Source: JBDHUJ01 sp039809105 (GTDB lineage Bacteria; Patescibacteriota; Saccharimonadia; Saccharimonadales; UBA4665). From it: a DNA stretch of 23,681 nt. Shown piece by piece: positions 14,793 to 21,868 of this stretch (the first letter of the stretch is position 1; every line of letters begins with the position of its first letter). Both the position numbers and the translations under genes were made by a program. Where the stretch lies: NCBI GenBank assembly GCA_039809105.1, contig JBDHUJ010000026.1, positions 1 to 23,681 of the forward strand. Reading direction: 5' to 3'. A model generated the notes under the pieces. It was not told where the DNA came from, searched no databases, and worked only from the letters and a program-made list of their open reading frames with translations.

Positions 14793-15485
14793 ATGTACGA
14801 ATCAAACCCGCTCAAAAAATATATGAAAATCGGCATTGTCGTACTGCTGTGTACTATCTTTGTGGTTGCAGGTATAACCGTGCTGAACTACCTGCACTCG
14901 TTCCAGAAGCTGACTGTGACGTATAAAAGCGACGATATTTCAAGCCTGGACCTATACCACGCCGTCACCCAGAATGGCAACACCCGCGCCACCGGTCAGC
15001 TAGTAGAACACGTCACCTCCGGGCAGACCTATAAGCTCAAAAAAGGCCTGTACTTACTCCGCCTGAGCGGTGAAGGTATCGCCACCGATGACGTACCGGT
15101 CAAAGTCGGTGCCATCCCGGTTGAAACGTCGCTCAATCCGAATTACTCCACAGACCACCTGAAGACGCTTCTTGCCAGCGAGCAAACAGACATACAAGCC
15201 GCCATACTCGCCTCGAATCCGAAAATCAGCAGCCTGTACAAGATAAATGCCGGCACGTTGTACCAGCGAGGTGAGTGGTACGGCACAACACTAAGCTACA
15301 AAGGCACCGAGACACTCAGCCGCGACACGCTGCGTCTGGTCGCACACAAAGTAAAAGGTGAGTGGTTTGTGGTGACGAATCCGCCGCAGATTAGCCTCAG
15401 TGCTTCGAAATATCCTTCGGTGCCACACGACGTACTGTCGGCGGTGAACGCCATCGATATTGGCCTCCCCGAGATTGTTAAGTAG
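14793..15485 (+). CDS. Unrecognised membrane-anchored protein, last gene of the T4SS operon (230 aa)
   Basis: No confident family. The N-terminal anchor is at about 11-33 (MKIGIVVLLCTIFVVAGITV). The region that follows (KLTVTYKSDDISSLDLYHAV, GQTYKLKKGLYLLRLSGEG) resembles the strand pattern of PEGA-like domains, but the signature is incomplete. The C-terminal half (RGEWYGTTLSYKGTETLSRD, KGEWFVVTNPPQISLSASKY) looks like a separate small domain. TAGGAA just upstream can serve as the ribosome-binding site. The terminator at 15495 follows 10 bp after the stop and closes the operon. Confidence 0.65.
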   Translation: MYESNPLKKYMKIGIVVLLCTIFVVAGITVLNYLHSFQKLTVTYKSDDISSLDLYHAVTQNGNTRATGQLVEHVTSGQTYKLKKGLYLLRLSGEGIATDDVPVKVGAIPVETSLNPNYSTDHLKTLLASEQTDIQAAILASNPKISSLYKINAGTLYQRGEWYGTTLSYKGTETLSRDTLRLVAHKVKGEWFVVTNPPQISLSASKYPSVPHDVLSAVNAIDIGLPEIVK

Positions 15486-15494
15486 TAACAATAA

Positions 15495-15523
15495 GGGAAG
15501 GGCTTGCCCTTCCCAATTCTTTT
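15495..15523 (+). terminator. Rho-independent terminator of the T4SS operon
   Basis: A perfect 9-bp GC-rich stem (GGGAAGGGC / GCCCTTCCC, 15495-15514) with a TT loop is followed by AATTCTTTT. It begins 10 bp after the last gene's stop. Confidence 0.8.
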
Positions 15524-15541
15524 CGAAGTGAATTCGAAAAG
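15519..15541. other. Second hairpin in the convergent spacer
   Basis: A perfect 9-bp stem (CTTTTCGAA / TTCGAAAAG) with a GTGAA loop. Its arms contain T- and A-runs, so it could help terminate from either direction. Confidence 0.5.
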
Positions 15542-15552
15542 CATCTCCCATC

Positions 15553-15660
15553 CCCTAAAGCTCGGGCTTACGCCCTCGTTCGCTGCGTGCGGTCCTCTTC
15601 GAGGTGTGTCACAGAACCAAATGAGCGAAGCGAACAAGGCGATAGCCGTACTTTAGGGGA
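15553..15660. repeat. Long imperfect palindrome (108 bp) in the convergent spacer
   Basis: The ends CCCCTAAAG (15553-15561) and CTTTAGGGG (15652-15660) are perfectly complementary. Inside, the left arm (CGCCCTCGTTCGCT) and the right arm (AGCGAACAAGGCG) continue to pair with small interruptions up to a CCTC-TTC-GAGG tip. It could be one long hairpin in RNA from either strand or a MITE/REP-like element. No coding potential is evident. Confidence 0.6.
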
Positions 15661-15665
15661 AGGGA

Positions 15666-15696
15666 GGCTAATCCCGAGTTCATTTCGGGATTAGCC
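15666..15696 (-). terminator. Strong hairpin, candidate terminator of the dnaA-dnaN-recF transcript
   Basis: A perfect 12-bp stem (GGCTAATCCCGA / TCGGGATTAGCC) with a 7-nt loop. It lies beyond the 3' end of recF. No good U-tract follows on the minus strand, so the terminator role is only probable. Two more hairpins, GCGAGCC/GGCTCGC near 15709-15725 and GGCAAGC/GCTTGCC near 15744-15761, stand between it and recF. Confidence 0.45.
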
Positions 15697-15788
15697 GGGA
15701 GGGTGAAGCGAGCCAGTGGCTCGCTGCAAGGCAATCTGCCGGGCAAGCTACGCTTGCCAACGCGCAGTTGCGGGGCCGCAGGATGTGG

Positions 15789-16853
15789 CTAGCCCCTCCC
15801 TAATGGAATAATATTCGCAGCTTCGGTGAAGTGCTGGATAACAAGGTCGGCGTCAGTGGTGGTTATAAACGTTTGGTAACGCTGGACGTAGCGCGTGAGC
15901 GCCTGGCGGCGGGAACCGTCGAGCTCACTGAACACATCGTCGAGCAGGAGCAGGGGAGTCTGGCCGCGCACCTGCTCGAGCTGCTGCAGCTCCAGAATCT
16001 TCAGCGCCAGCAAGACCGTACGGGTTTCGCCGCGGCTGGCGGTTTCTGCGGCCGGGTTGTCTGCAAAATACACGGTAAAATCTTCGCGGTGCGGACCATA
16101 CGCCGTAAACCCACGCTGCGCGTCTTCTACTACGTGACTTTCCAGTTTCGCGAGCATATGTGATTCGTACGATTCTATGGGAAATTTCGGCTGGTATTCG
16201 ACGCGTAGTACCGTTTCTGTCTGTGACAAATCTTTATACAGCGCCGGCAGCGACTCAGCCAGCTGGTTCACCAAGTCTGCGCGCGTCCTGGCGATGGTTG
16301 CACCCAGCTCGCTCAGCCGCAAATTCCACGGGAACAATTCTTGCGTACTCGGCAACTTCGCACGCTTCAGCAGGGCGTTGCGCTGGGACAGTAAACGGCG
16401 ATAGTTCTTACGGAAGCTTATAAAGCCCGGCGATGTTAGCTCCAGTAGGTCATCGAGATAATTCCGCCGTAGCTCTGGTGCCCCATGGAGTAGCTGCAAG
16501 TGGTTCGGTTCAAACAATACTACAGGAAGTGTATGCTGCTGTGTCAGCCGAAAATACTGTTTACCGTTTATGTCGTAGGTTTTCGACTGCTTGGGTATGG
16601 TTTTGATTTTTACCGTCCGCGTTACATCAGAATCGAACATATCAGCATCTAGCCGGCACCATTCGGCACCGAAGTGCAGCAGTTCCGCATCGCCCACGCG
16701 ATACGACCGGCCGACAGCCAAAACCAACAATGCCTCCAATAAATTCGTTTTACCACTTCCGTTCGGACCAACGATGATGTTTACGCCGCGGTCAAATTCA
16801 AACGAAGCGTCCTCGTACGACCGGAAGTATTGCAGTCGCAAATCGGATATCAT
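15789..16853 (-). CDS. recF: DNA replication and repair protein RecF
   Basis: This 354-residue SMC-like ATPase loads RecA at single-strand gaps with RecO and RecR. Walker A is GPNGSGKT at 29-36, preceded by LQYFRSYEDASFEFDRGVNI, the usual RecF opening. The signature-like SRGETRTVLLALK lies near 270-282, and Walker B is LLLLDDVFSELD with D305/D306. Length is normal. It lies 30 bp after dnaN in the same direction. A TATACT (16860-16865 on the complement) sits 6 nt before the ATG, the same spacing as the toxin-antitoxin promoters, but no convincing -35 box is seen. Confidence 0.96.
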   Translation of the reverse strand: MISDLRLQYFRSYEDASFEFDRGVNIIVGPNGSGKTNLLEALLVLAVGRSYRVGDAELLHFGAEWCRLDADMFDSDVTRTVKIKTIPKQSKTYDINGKQYFRLTQQHTLPVVLFEPNHLQLLHGAPELRRNYLDDLLELTSPGFISFRKNYRRLLSQRNALLKRAKLPSTQELFPWNLRLSELGATIARTRADLVNQLAESLPALYKDLSQTETVLRVEYQPKFPIESYESHMLAKLESHVVEDAQRGFTAYGPHREDFTVYFADNPAAETASRGETRTVLLALKILELQQLEQVRGQTPLLLLDDVFSELDGSRRQALTRYVQRYQTFITTTDADLVIQHFTEAANIIPLGRG

Positions 16854-16883
16854 AACTCTAGTATAGCTGCTCTGGTAATTTGA

Positions 16884-17975
16884 CTAGCTTTTGAGCGGCA
16901 TAATTATATGGAGATAGTCGTCCGAGCTCGGGTCGGATATTTTGACCGGTTCAAGCTTACCATTAAAGCCAATTTCCACTTTTTTACTGTCCATAGCCTG
17001 TAGCCCATCTAGCAAATATCGCGAATTGAGCGTTATAGCGCCCGTTCCCTTGGCTTCAACTTTGGCGGTAGCGTTGTTTTCACCGAGTTGTGAGGCAACA
17101 GCGTGTATCCATATGCTTTCGCTCGGTTCGTCGACGCTTATAACGATACTGCCGGCGCTTTCGCGGGCAAAGAGGCTGGATATCTTGGTTATGTTCGACA
17201 GTTCGCTTCGCTCAAGCGTCGCGCTGGTCGCAAAGGCGGCAGGGATGAGTTTGCGGTAATCTGGATAGTTACCCTCGATAAGCCGAGCCACCAGCTCGAC
17301 TTCGCCGGCCAGGAAACGAACTTGTTGTTCGTCGCTCGTAACAGAAACATCGCCCTCATAATCATGCACAATCCGCAGCACGTCTTGCAAAGCAGTTGCC
17401 GGAATAAGCAGGTTTACTGCTTCGGTAAGTTTTACGAGGCGTTTCTCGGCCAGGCGATAGCTATCGGTCGCCGCCATAAACAACACACCATCCACCGTCT
17501 TAAATAACACACCTGTTAGCACTGGCCGGCTCTCATCGTTCGAAGCGGCCATAAGGACCTGTTGTAAGCCCTGTCGCAGTACAGGACCAGACACCGTCCA
17601 GCTCGTACCGTTTTCTATAGCCGGCATAACAGGGAAGTCCTCGGCACTCACGCCGTTTATTACCGATTTGTAGCTGTCGGTGGTTATTTTGAGCCGCTGT
17701 TCTTCTTGCTCCAGCTCTATGACACCGCTCGGCAACCCGCCGATAAAATCCTGCAACAGACGGGCAGGGACAGTCAGCGAACCTTCGGTCTGTATTTGTG
17801 CGCCGATATAACTACTAATAGCTATATCGAGGTTTGTGGCAGCTATGCTGAGCCGGTTGTCCGCGACTTTGAACAGCACATTACCTAGTATGGGCAACGT
17901 GCCCCGCGTGTTGGCAACGCGCGCAACGAGTCCAAGTGCTTTGTTCAGATTTTCCTGGGTGACTTTCAGTTTCAT
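16884..17975 (-). CDS. dnaN: DNA polymerase III sliding clamp (beta subunit)
   Basis: This 363-residue, three-domain clamp encircles DNA and tethers the polymerase. Typical features are MKLKVTQENLNKALGLVARV at the N-terminus, NGVSAEDFPVMPAIENGT at about 108-125, GVLFMAATDSYRLAEKRLV at about 162-180, LIEGNYPDYRKLIP at about 233-246, and the C-terminus DDYLHIIMPLKS, which shapes the partner-binding cleft (MPLKS here instead of the common MPMRL/MPVRL). AAAGGAG (17986-17992 on the complement) precedes the ATG by 10 nt. It is downstream of dnaA, with a 313-bp spacer. Confidence 0.97.
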   Translation of the reverse strand: MKLKVTQENLNKALGLVARVANTRGTLPILGNVLFKVADNRLSIAATNLDIAISSYIGAQIQTEGSLTVPARLLQDFIGGLPSGVIELEQEEQRLKITTDSYKSVINGVSAEDFPVMPAIENGTSWTVSGPVLRQGLQQVLMAASNDESRPVLTGVLFKTVDGVLFMAATDSYRLAEKRLVKLTEAVNLLIPATALQDVLRIVHDYEGDVSVTSDEQQVRFLAGEVELVARLIEGNYPDYRKLIPAAFATSATLERSELSNITKISSLFARESAGSIVISVDEPSESIWIHAVASQLGENNATAKVEAKGTGAITLNSRYLLDGLQAMDSKKVEIGFNGKLEPVKISDPSSDDYLHIIMPLKS

Positions 17976-18288
17976 GGCTTATGCACTCCTTTCTAATAAA
18001 CAAATTTCTTTTCTTTCATAAGTAGGGGTATTTATAGGTGCTGTGGAAAGTGGGGAAAAGTAGCGACGGACATCTGGAAATCGGTAGCGGAAGGGTGGGG
18101 AAATGTAGAGGGATTGTGTGTTCAAGAATGTGCGGATAAAAGACGGGTTACCCACTGTCTCGCAAGAAACACGAGAAGACCGTGTGGAAGAGTTGAAAAC
18201 CTTCACAGAAGTTGCACACAAATTGTATACAAGATTTCCCCAGCTTGTCCCCATGCCGGGAACCGTTTTCCCGTTACTGGTTCGCGCA
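17976..18288. promoter_or_regulatory. dnaA-dnaN spacer with scattered DnaA-box-like sites
   Basis: No gene is seen in this 313-bp gap. DnaA-box-like sites against TTATCCACA: TTATCCGCA (complement of 18131-18139, one mismatch), CTTTCCACA (complement of 18042-18050, two mismatches) and TCTTCCACA (complement of 18183-18191, two mismatches). A 10-bp palindrome TTGTATACAA lies at 18223-18232. A TATAAA (complement of 18031-18036) could be the dnaN -10 box, without a clear -35. The region may be the second half of a bipartite origin, as in Bacillus subtilis. Confidence 0.4.
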
Positions 18289-19668
18289 CTAAACATACAA
18301 ATGGTCCTTTATTTCGCTCAGCGCGGCACGGATATCGGCGTCGGTGCGGGATTCTTGCTCGATTTTTTCGACCGAATGGATGGCGGTGGTGTGGTCTTTG
18401 CGGCCAAGCTCGCGGGCAATCTTCGGAAAGCTCAGGTGCAGCTCGCTGCGCAACATATACATAGCGATTTGGCGTGGCACCACGATGTCTTTGTCGCGTT
18501 TCGGACCCAGCAGGTCCTCGACACTGATTTGGAAATGACGGGCACAACGTTCCACGATTTGCCGGGCGCTGATATGTTTTGGCCGAGTACGGCTGGCGCC
18601 GAGCAGGCCGGTTACGATAGCCAGGTTCGGTTCTAGCCCGCGCATTTCGCAGAAGGCAAGGAGCTGGTTGAGGGCGCCCTCAAGTTCACGCACGTTTGTC
18701 TGTACGTTGGTGGCAAGGTATTCGACGACGTCGGGCGGAAGCGTAACGTTATGAGAGCCGGCTTTGGTCTGGAGGATAGCGCAGCGGGTTTCGAAGTCAG
18801 GGTTCTGCATATCGATAGACATACCCCATACGAAGCGGCTCCGCAGGCGCTCTTCCAGGGTCGGGATGTCGCGCGGCGGCTTATCGCTGCTGATGATGAT
18901 TTGTTTGCTGGACTGGTGGAGGGCATTGAAAGTATGGAAAAACTCTTCCTGGGCCTTTTCTTTGCCGGCCAGGAACTGGACATCGTCGACGATGAGGACG
19001 TCCGCGCCCCGGTAATGGTCGGTAAAATCGCTGGTTTTCTTATAGCGCAGGGCGTCGACGAATTCCTGCAGAAACTGTTCACTCGAAACATACACAATAC
19101 GCGCGGTTTTGTTGTTGGTAAGCACCGCGTTACCAACAGCTTGTATAAGGTGTGTCTTACCTATGCCAGCGCCACCGTATAAAAACAATGGGTTGTATTT
19201 GGTGCCTGGCTGGGCGGCGACCGCCTGGCATGCGGCGTAGGCAAGTTCGTTGCCCGAACCGACGATAAAGTTTTCGAACGTATAGCGTTCGTTCAGTCCC
19301 TGACGGTAGGCATGTGAAAGTGTGCTGTTCGGGCGGGCAGGGGATTGCAGGCTTTGTTCGACTTGCCGGCTGGCGGTGTCCAGGATAACGACTTCGTCCT
19401 GCGGCTGGGAGCGTTGTGTGACAGAACTCTGTATCTTGTAGGTTATGTTCGGGCTGGCGACGCCGTTCTTCTCCAGAGTGGAGGCGATAAGGTCGTTGTA
19501 TTTGCGTTCGAGCTGCTGTTTTATAAAGACATTCGGTACGGCGATGACGACGGTGCTGCCGTCGTGTTTGATGAGCTGGGTGTTTTTGAACCATGTCAGG
19601 TAGTTGCCGCGGGAAACCGCGATCTCTATTTCACCTAAACTGGCCTGCCACAGGCGTTCGTCTTGCAT
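18289..19668 (-). CDS. dnaA: Chromosomal replication initiator DnaA
   Basis: This 459-residue AAA+ initiator binds DnaA boxes and melts the origin. Domain I covers about 1-80 (ERLWQASLGEIEIAV, TWFKNTQLI). The ATPase domain has RYTFENFIVGSGNELAYAA at 128-146, Walker A GGAGIGKT at 165-172 and Walker B VLIVDDVQFLAGK with D228/D229. The DNA-binding domain IV ends with VPRQIAMYMLRSELHLSFPK and GRKDHTTAIHSVEKIE, the DnaA signature. The frame is open 26 codons further up, to 19746, but the ATG at 19668 starts the conserved sequence and has GAGGGG just upstream, so 19668 is chosen. Confidence 0.97.
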   Translation of the reverse strand: MQDERLWQASLGEIEIAVSRGNYLTWFKNTQLIKHDGSTVVIAVPNVFIKQQLERKYNDLIASTLEKNGVASPNITYKIQSSVTQRSQPQDEVVILDTASRQVEQSLQSPARPNSTLSHAYRQGLNERYTFENFIVGSGNELAYAACQAVAAQPGTKYNPLFLYGGAGIGKTHLIQAVGNAVLTNNKTARIVYVSSEQFLQEFVDALRYKKTSDFTDHYRGADVLIVDDVQFLAGKEKAQEEFFHTFNALHQSSKQIIISSDKPPRDIPTLEERLRSRFVWGMSIDMQNPDFETRCAILQTKAGSHNVTLPPDVVEYLATNVQTNVRELEGALNQLLAFCEMRGLEPNLAIVTGLLGASRTRPKHISARQIVERCARHFQISVEDLLGPKRDKDIVVPRQIAMYMLRSELHLSFPKIARELGRKDHTTAIHSVEKIEQESRTDADIRAALSEIKDHLYV

Positions 19669-19981
19669 ACATCCCCTCGTCAATTTGAAAAGCTGTGTAT
19701 AACTATACGCTACCTCTGGCAGAGTTTTCCACTGTAATGTATACAACTTTTCTGCAGGAAAGAATGTGACAGGGAAGGGGTTAGTTTATCCACAAGGGAC
19801 GGGCCCATCTGATAATCTGTGGAAAAGTCTTTATCAAAAGTGGAAAACTTGCTACACTGGTGACCGAATATATAACAGGGATGACGTCTCAGACGAAGAC
19901 CGAGAAAGGCTTTTCGGAATGCGCCAACCGTGTTATAATATAAGTCAAATAATATATTTGTAGTAAAGAGAGTTATTTCCC
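19669..19981. other. oriC: Probable replication origin (oriC) between dnaA and rpmH
   Basis: This divergent spacer holds a cluster of DnaA boxes: perfect TTATCCACA at 19786-19794, TTATACACA on the complement of 19694-19702, TTTTCCACA on the complement of 19818-19826 (one mismatch), and TTTTCCACT at 19725-19733 and on the complement of 19839-19847. An AT-rich stretch at 19932-19968, next to the rpmH promoter, could be the unwinding element. Position between dnaA and rpmH is the classic oriC site. The box at 19694-19702 abuts a possible dnaA -10 box (TATAGT, complement of 19702-19707), suggesting autoregulation. The exact limits are inferred. Confidence 0.7.
19931..19939 (+). promoter_or_regulatory. 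Extended -10 promoter of rpmH
   Basis: TGTTATAAT is a perfect extended -10 element (TGn followed by TATAAT at 19934-19939), about 42 nt before the rpmH ATG. No good -35 box is seen, which extended -10 promoters can tolerate. AAAGAGAG at 19965-19972 may be the ribosome-binding site. Confidence 0.6.
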
Positions 19982-20119
19982 ATGCCAAAACGAACGTTCC
20001 AACCCAAGAAACGCCAGCGCTCAAAGGAGCACGGCTTTATGAAGCGCATGTCCACCCGTGCCGGCCAGCTGGTTTTGAAGCGCCGCCGCAACAAAGGCCG
20101 CGCGAAACTTAGTTCCTAA
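19982..20119 (+). CDS. rpmH: 50S ribosomal protein L34
   Basis: This 45-residue basic protein begins MPKRTFQPKKRQR and continues HGFMKRMSTRAGQLVLKRRR, the standard L34 pattern, then NKGRAKLSS. It is a large-subunit protein bound to 23S rRNA. It lies next to oriC and upstream of rnpA, its usual place. The end of the gene forms an 8-bp hairpin (20105-20123) that includes the TAA stop codon. Confidence 0.97.
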   Translation: MPKRTFQPKKRQRSKEHGFMKRMSTRAGQLVLKRRRNKGRAKLSS

Positions 20120-20123
20120 GTTT
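20105..20123 (+). other. Hairpin over the rpmH stop codon
   Basis: AAACTTAG (20105-20112) and CTAAGTTT (20116-20123) are perfectly complementary around a TTC loop, with the TAA stop at 20117-20119 inside the 3' arm. No U-tract follows beyond TTT, so it may be a weak terminator or an RNA-processing or stability signal between rpmH and rnpA. Confidence 0.45.
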
Positions 20124-20198
20124 CAGATAGCAGACAAACAGATATCAGATGACAGACGGAACCCAGTCTGATATCTGCTAAATTTCTGTCATCTGCTC
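20124..20198. repeat. Heptad-period palindromic spacer element, family 2
   Basis: The left arm has five consecutive heptamers CAGATAG, CAGACAA, then (after one base) CAGATAT, CAGATGA and CAGACGG (20124-20159). The right arm has the complementary heptamers TCTGATA, TCTGCTA and, after AATT, TCTGTCA and TCTGCTC (20167-20198). Two perfect 11-bp pairs exist: 20139-20149 with 20167-20177, and 20146-20156 with 20185-20195. It lies between rpmH and rnpA. Confidence 0.75.
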
Positions 20199-20222
20199 CC
20201 GTATACCTGTAAAATTACCTGT

Positions 20223-20567
20223 ATGATTTCTCGTACGCACCGTTTCCATGGCCACGCCAGCCTAAAATACCTGTATGCCAAGGGTCAGACGGTGCGTGGC
20301 GCTGGATTGTCGCTGCGCTTTGTGCCGAATACGACACGCGAGGCGTACCGTGCTGCGGTCGTGGTTAGTAAGAAAGTCAGTAAATCCGCCGTCACTCGCA
20401 ACCGCATCCGCCGACGGCTGTACGAGAATGTTCGTATTTTGTCTAGTGGATTCAACGGGGTGTACGACATGGCGCTGCTGGTTTACGATGAACGATATGC
20501 CGATATGCCGCCCGAAAAGCTAGCCGCCGAAGTCCTCAGCTTATGTAAAAAAGCCAAAATTTCATAG
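20223..20567 (+). CDS. rnpA: Ribonuclease P protein component
   Basis: This 114-residue protein is the subunit of RNase P, which trims the 5' leader of pre-tRNA together with the RNA subunit. The start MISRTHRFHGHASLKYLYAK is typical, and the RNR motif (KVSKSAVTRNRIRRRLYE, about 51-68) binds the catalytic RNA. It lies 103 bp after rpmH. No Shine-Dalgarno sequence is evident; TAAAAT (20210-20215) stands 7 nt before the ATG, which could mean a second, near-leaderless start, but no -35 box supports it. The RNase P RNA gene is not in this window. Confidence 0.95.
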   Translation: MISRTHRFHGHASLKYLYAKGQTVRGAGLSLRFVPNTTREAYRAAVVVSKKVSKSAVTRNRIRRRLYENVRILSSGFNGVYDMALLVYDERYADMPPEKLAAEVLSLCKKAKIS

Positions 20568-20603
20568 GGTATCTGCGCTTGGGCGGAACCCGGCTGGTAT
20601 ATT

Positions 20604-20732
20604 CGTTTACCTTTCACCCTTCACTGTTCACCATGCATTATCCTTTTACCATTCACCGTGCGGACGTGCTTCTTCATAGTAAACGGTTCATGGTGCATGT
20701 ATGGTGAATGGAAAATGGTGAAGGGTAAACGG
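20604..20732. repeat. Heptad-period palindromic spacer element, family 3
   Basis: The left arm has three tandem heptamers TTCACCC, TTCACTG and TTCACCA (20613-20633) followed by looser units to about 20660. The right arm (20685-20732) is complementary: GGTTCATGGTGCATG, GGTGAATGG, GGTGAAGGGTAAAC. A spacer of about 24 nt separates the arms. It occupies most of the 223-bp gap between rnpA and yidC; the rest (20733-20790) holds a possible yidC promoter with TATAGT near 20764. Confidence 0.75.
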
Positions 20733-20790
20733 CCATGGGACTCTACAGAGACGGCTCTTCGTGGTATAGTAATGTGCAAAGGAAGTTTGT

Positions 20791-21762
20791 ATGTTTACGA
20801 CGCTTATCGTCCAACCCATCTTTAACCTGCTGGTGCTCATTTATGGCATCATACCCGGACATAACTTCGGTTTGGCGCTGATACTCTTTACCATCGTGGT
20901 TCGCCTGCTTATGTGGCCACTGGTGAAGAAGCAGTTGCGTAGTACCAAGATGATGCGCAAGCTCCAACCGGAACTCAAGCGTATCAAGAAAGAAACCAAA
21001 GGCAACCGCCAAAAAGAACAGCTCATGATGATGGAGCTCTACAAAGAGCACAACTTCAACCCCTTCGGGGCATTCCCGGTGCTTATCATCCAGTTCGTCA
21101 TCCTTATCGGCCTCTATAGCGGCCTGCACAAGGTTATCACCGACCCCAAGCAAATCGTCGATTTCGCCTACCCCGCTTTGCAACACCTGCCCTGGATGCA
21201 ACATGTCGCCGAAAATCCGAAGGCATTCGACGACACTTTCCTTGGTTTTATAGACCTGTCGAAGGCGGCGCTCGGCCCGGGTGGCATATATTGGCCGGCT
21301 ATGTTGCTGGTGGTCGGTAGTGCCGTAGTACAATTCATGACCAGCCGCCAGCTGATGCCGGTCGACAAAGACGCCCGCAAGCTCCGCCATATCCTGAAGG
21401 GTGCCGGCAACGGCGAGCAAGCCGACCAGATGGAAGTCAATGCCGCCGTTGGCCGCAGTACGCAGTACATCATTCCGTTCATGGTGTTCATTTTTACCGT
21501 CAATCTGGCTTCGGCACTGAGCCTGTACTGGTTGACTGGTGGTATCGTGGCGTATATACAACAGTCCATCGCACTGCGTGAAGACGAAGAAGACATGGAA
21601 AAACTGGCCGATGCGCCGGACCGCAAAAAGGACGTTTCTAAAATCGCCGAAGCGGAAATCGTTTCGGAACCAACCCCGGCGAGCCCGAACAAACCTAAAA
21701 AATCCCCAAAACCCTCTAAGAAGAGAGACAAGAAGAAATCCGCTAAGAAACGGAGGAAATGA
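20791..21762 (+). CDS. yidC: Membrane protein insertase YidC/OxaI family
   Basis: This 323-residue insertase helps membrane proteins fold, alone or with Sec. It starts directly with a membrane segment (IVQPIFNLLVLIYGIIPGHN) and has no large extracytoplasmic P1 domain, as in Gram-positive-type YidC. Helices lie at about 5-22, 28-45, 93-112, 170-188 and 226-252. The conserved arginine of the hydrophilic groove is probably R37 or near in FTIVVRLLMWP. A cytoplasmic hairpin (KMMRKLQPELKRIKKETKGN) follows. The tail is Lys-rich (KKSPKPSKKRDKKKSAKKRR), fit to contact the ribosome. AAAGGAA precedes the ATG. Confidence 0.95.
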   Translation: MFTTLIVQPIFNLLVLIYGIIPGHNFGLALILFTIVVRLLMWPLVKKQLRSTKMMRKLQPELKRIKKETKGNRQKEQLMMMELYKEHNFNPFGAFPVLIIQFVILIGLYSGLHKVITDPKQIVDFAYPALQHLPWMQHVAENPKAFDDTFLGFIDLSKAALGPGGIYWPAMLLVVGSAVVQFMTSRQLMPVDKDARKLRHILKGAGNGEQADQMEVNAAVGRSTQYIIPFMVFIFTVNLASALSLYWLTGGIVAYIQQSIALREDEEDMEKLADAPDRKKDVSKIAEAEIVSEPTPASPNKPKKSPKPSKKRDKKKSAKKRRK

Positions 21763-21770
21763 TGGCCGAA

Positions 21771-21852
21771 GTATCAAGTACCATGTGTCAAGTGCCAGGT
21801 GGGGCTGCAAAGTTTCTAAGACTTGAAACTTGCAACTTGAAACTTGAAGTTG
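21771..21852. repeat. Heptad-period palindromic spacer element, family 1 copy 2 (inverted relative to copy 1)
   Basis: The left arm has GTATCAA, GTACCAT, GTGTCAA and GTGCCAG (21771-21798). The centre is GGGGCTGCA (21801-21809). The right arm has GAAACTT, GCAACTT, GAAACTT and GAAGTTG. The words and the GGGCTGCA centre match the reverse complement of the element at 5653-5736, some 16 kb away. It fills the yidC-jag gap. Confidence 0.78.
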
Positions 21853-21868
21853 CCGAAGGGAGCGTGTA

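Noticed and set aside
15553..15660. Known structured RNA (RNase P RNA, tmRNA or SRP RNA)
   Set aside because: None of the conserved sequence blocks of these RNAs could be found; only the overall palindrome is visible.
18118..18636. 172-residue plus-strand open frame covering the dnaA-dnaN spacer and the 3' end of dnaA
   Set aside because: Two thirds of it is antisense to the conserved DnaA domain IV, and the rest spans DnaA-box-like sites; there is no ribosome-binding site or family match.
19669..19746. 26-residue N-terminal extension of DnaA starting at 19746
   Set aside because: The extension lies within the origin region over DnaA boxes, is not similar to DnaA domain I, and a Shine-Dalgarno sequence stands just before the ATG at 19668.
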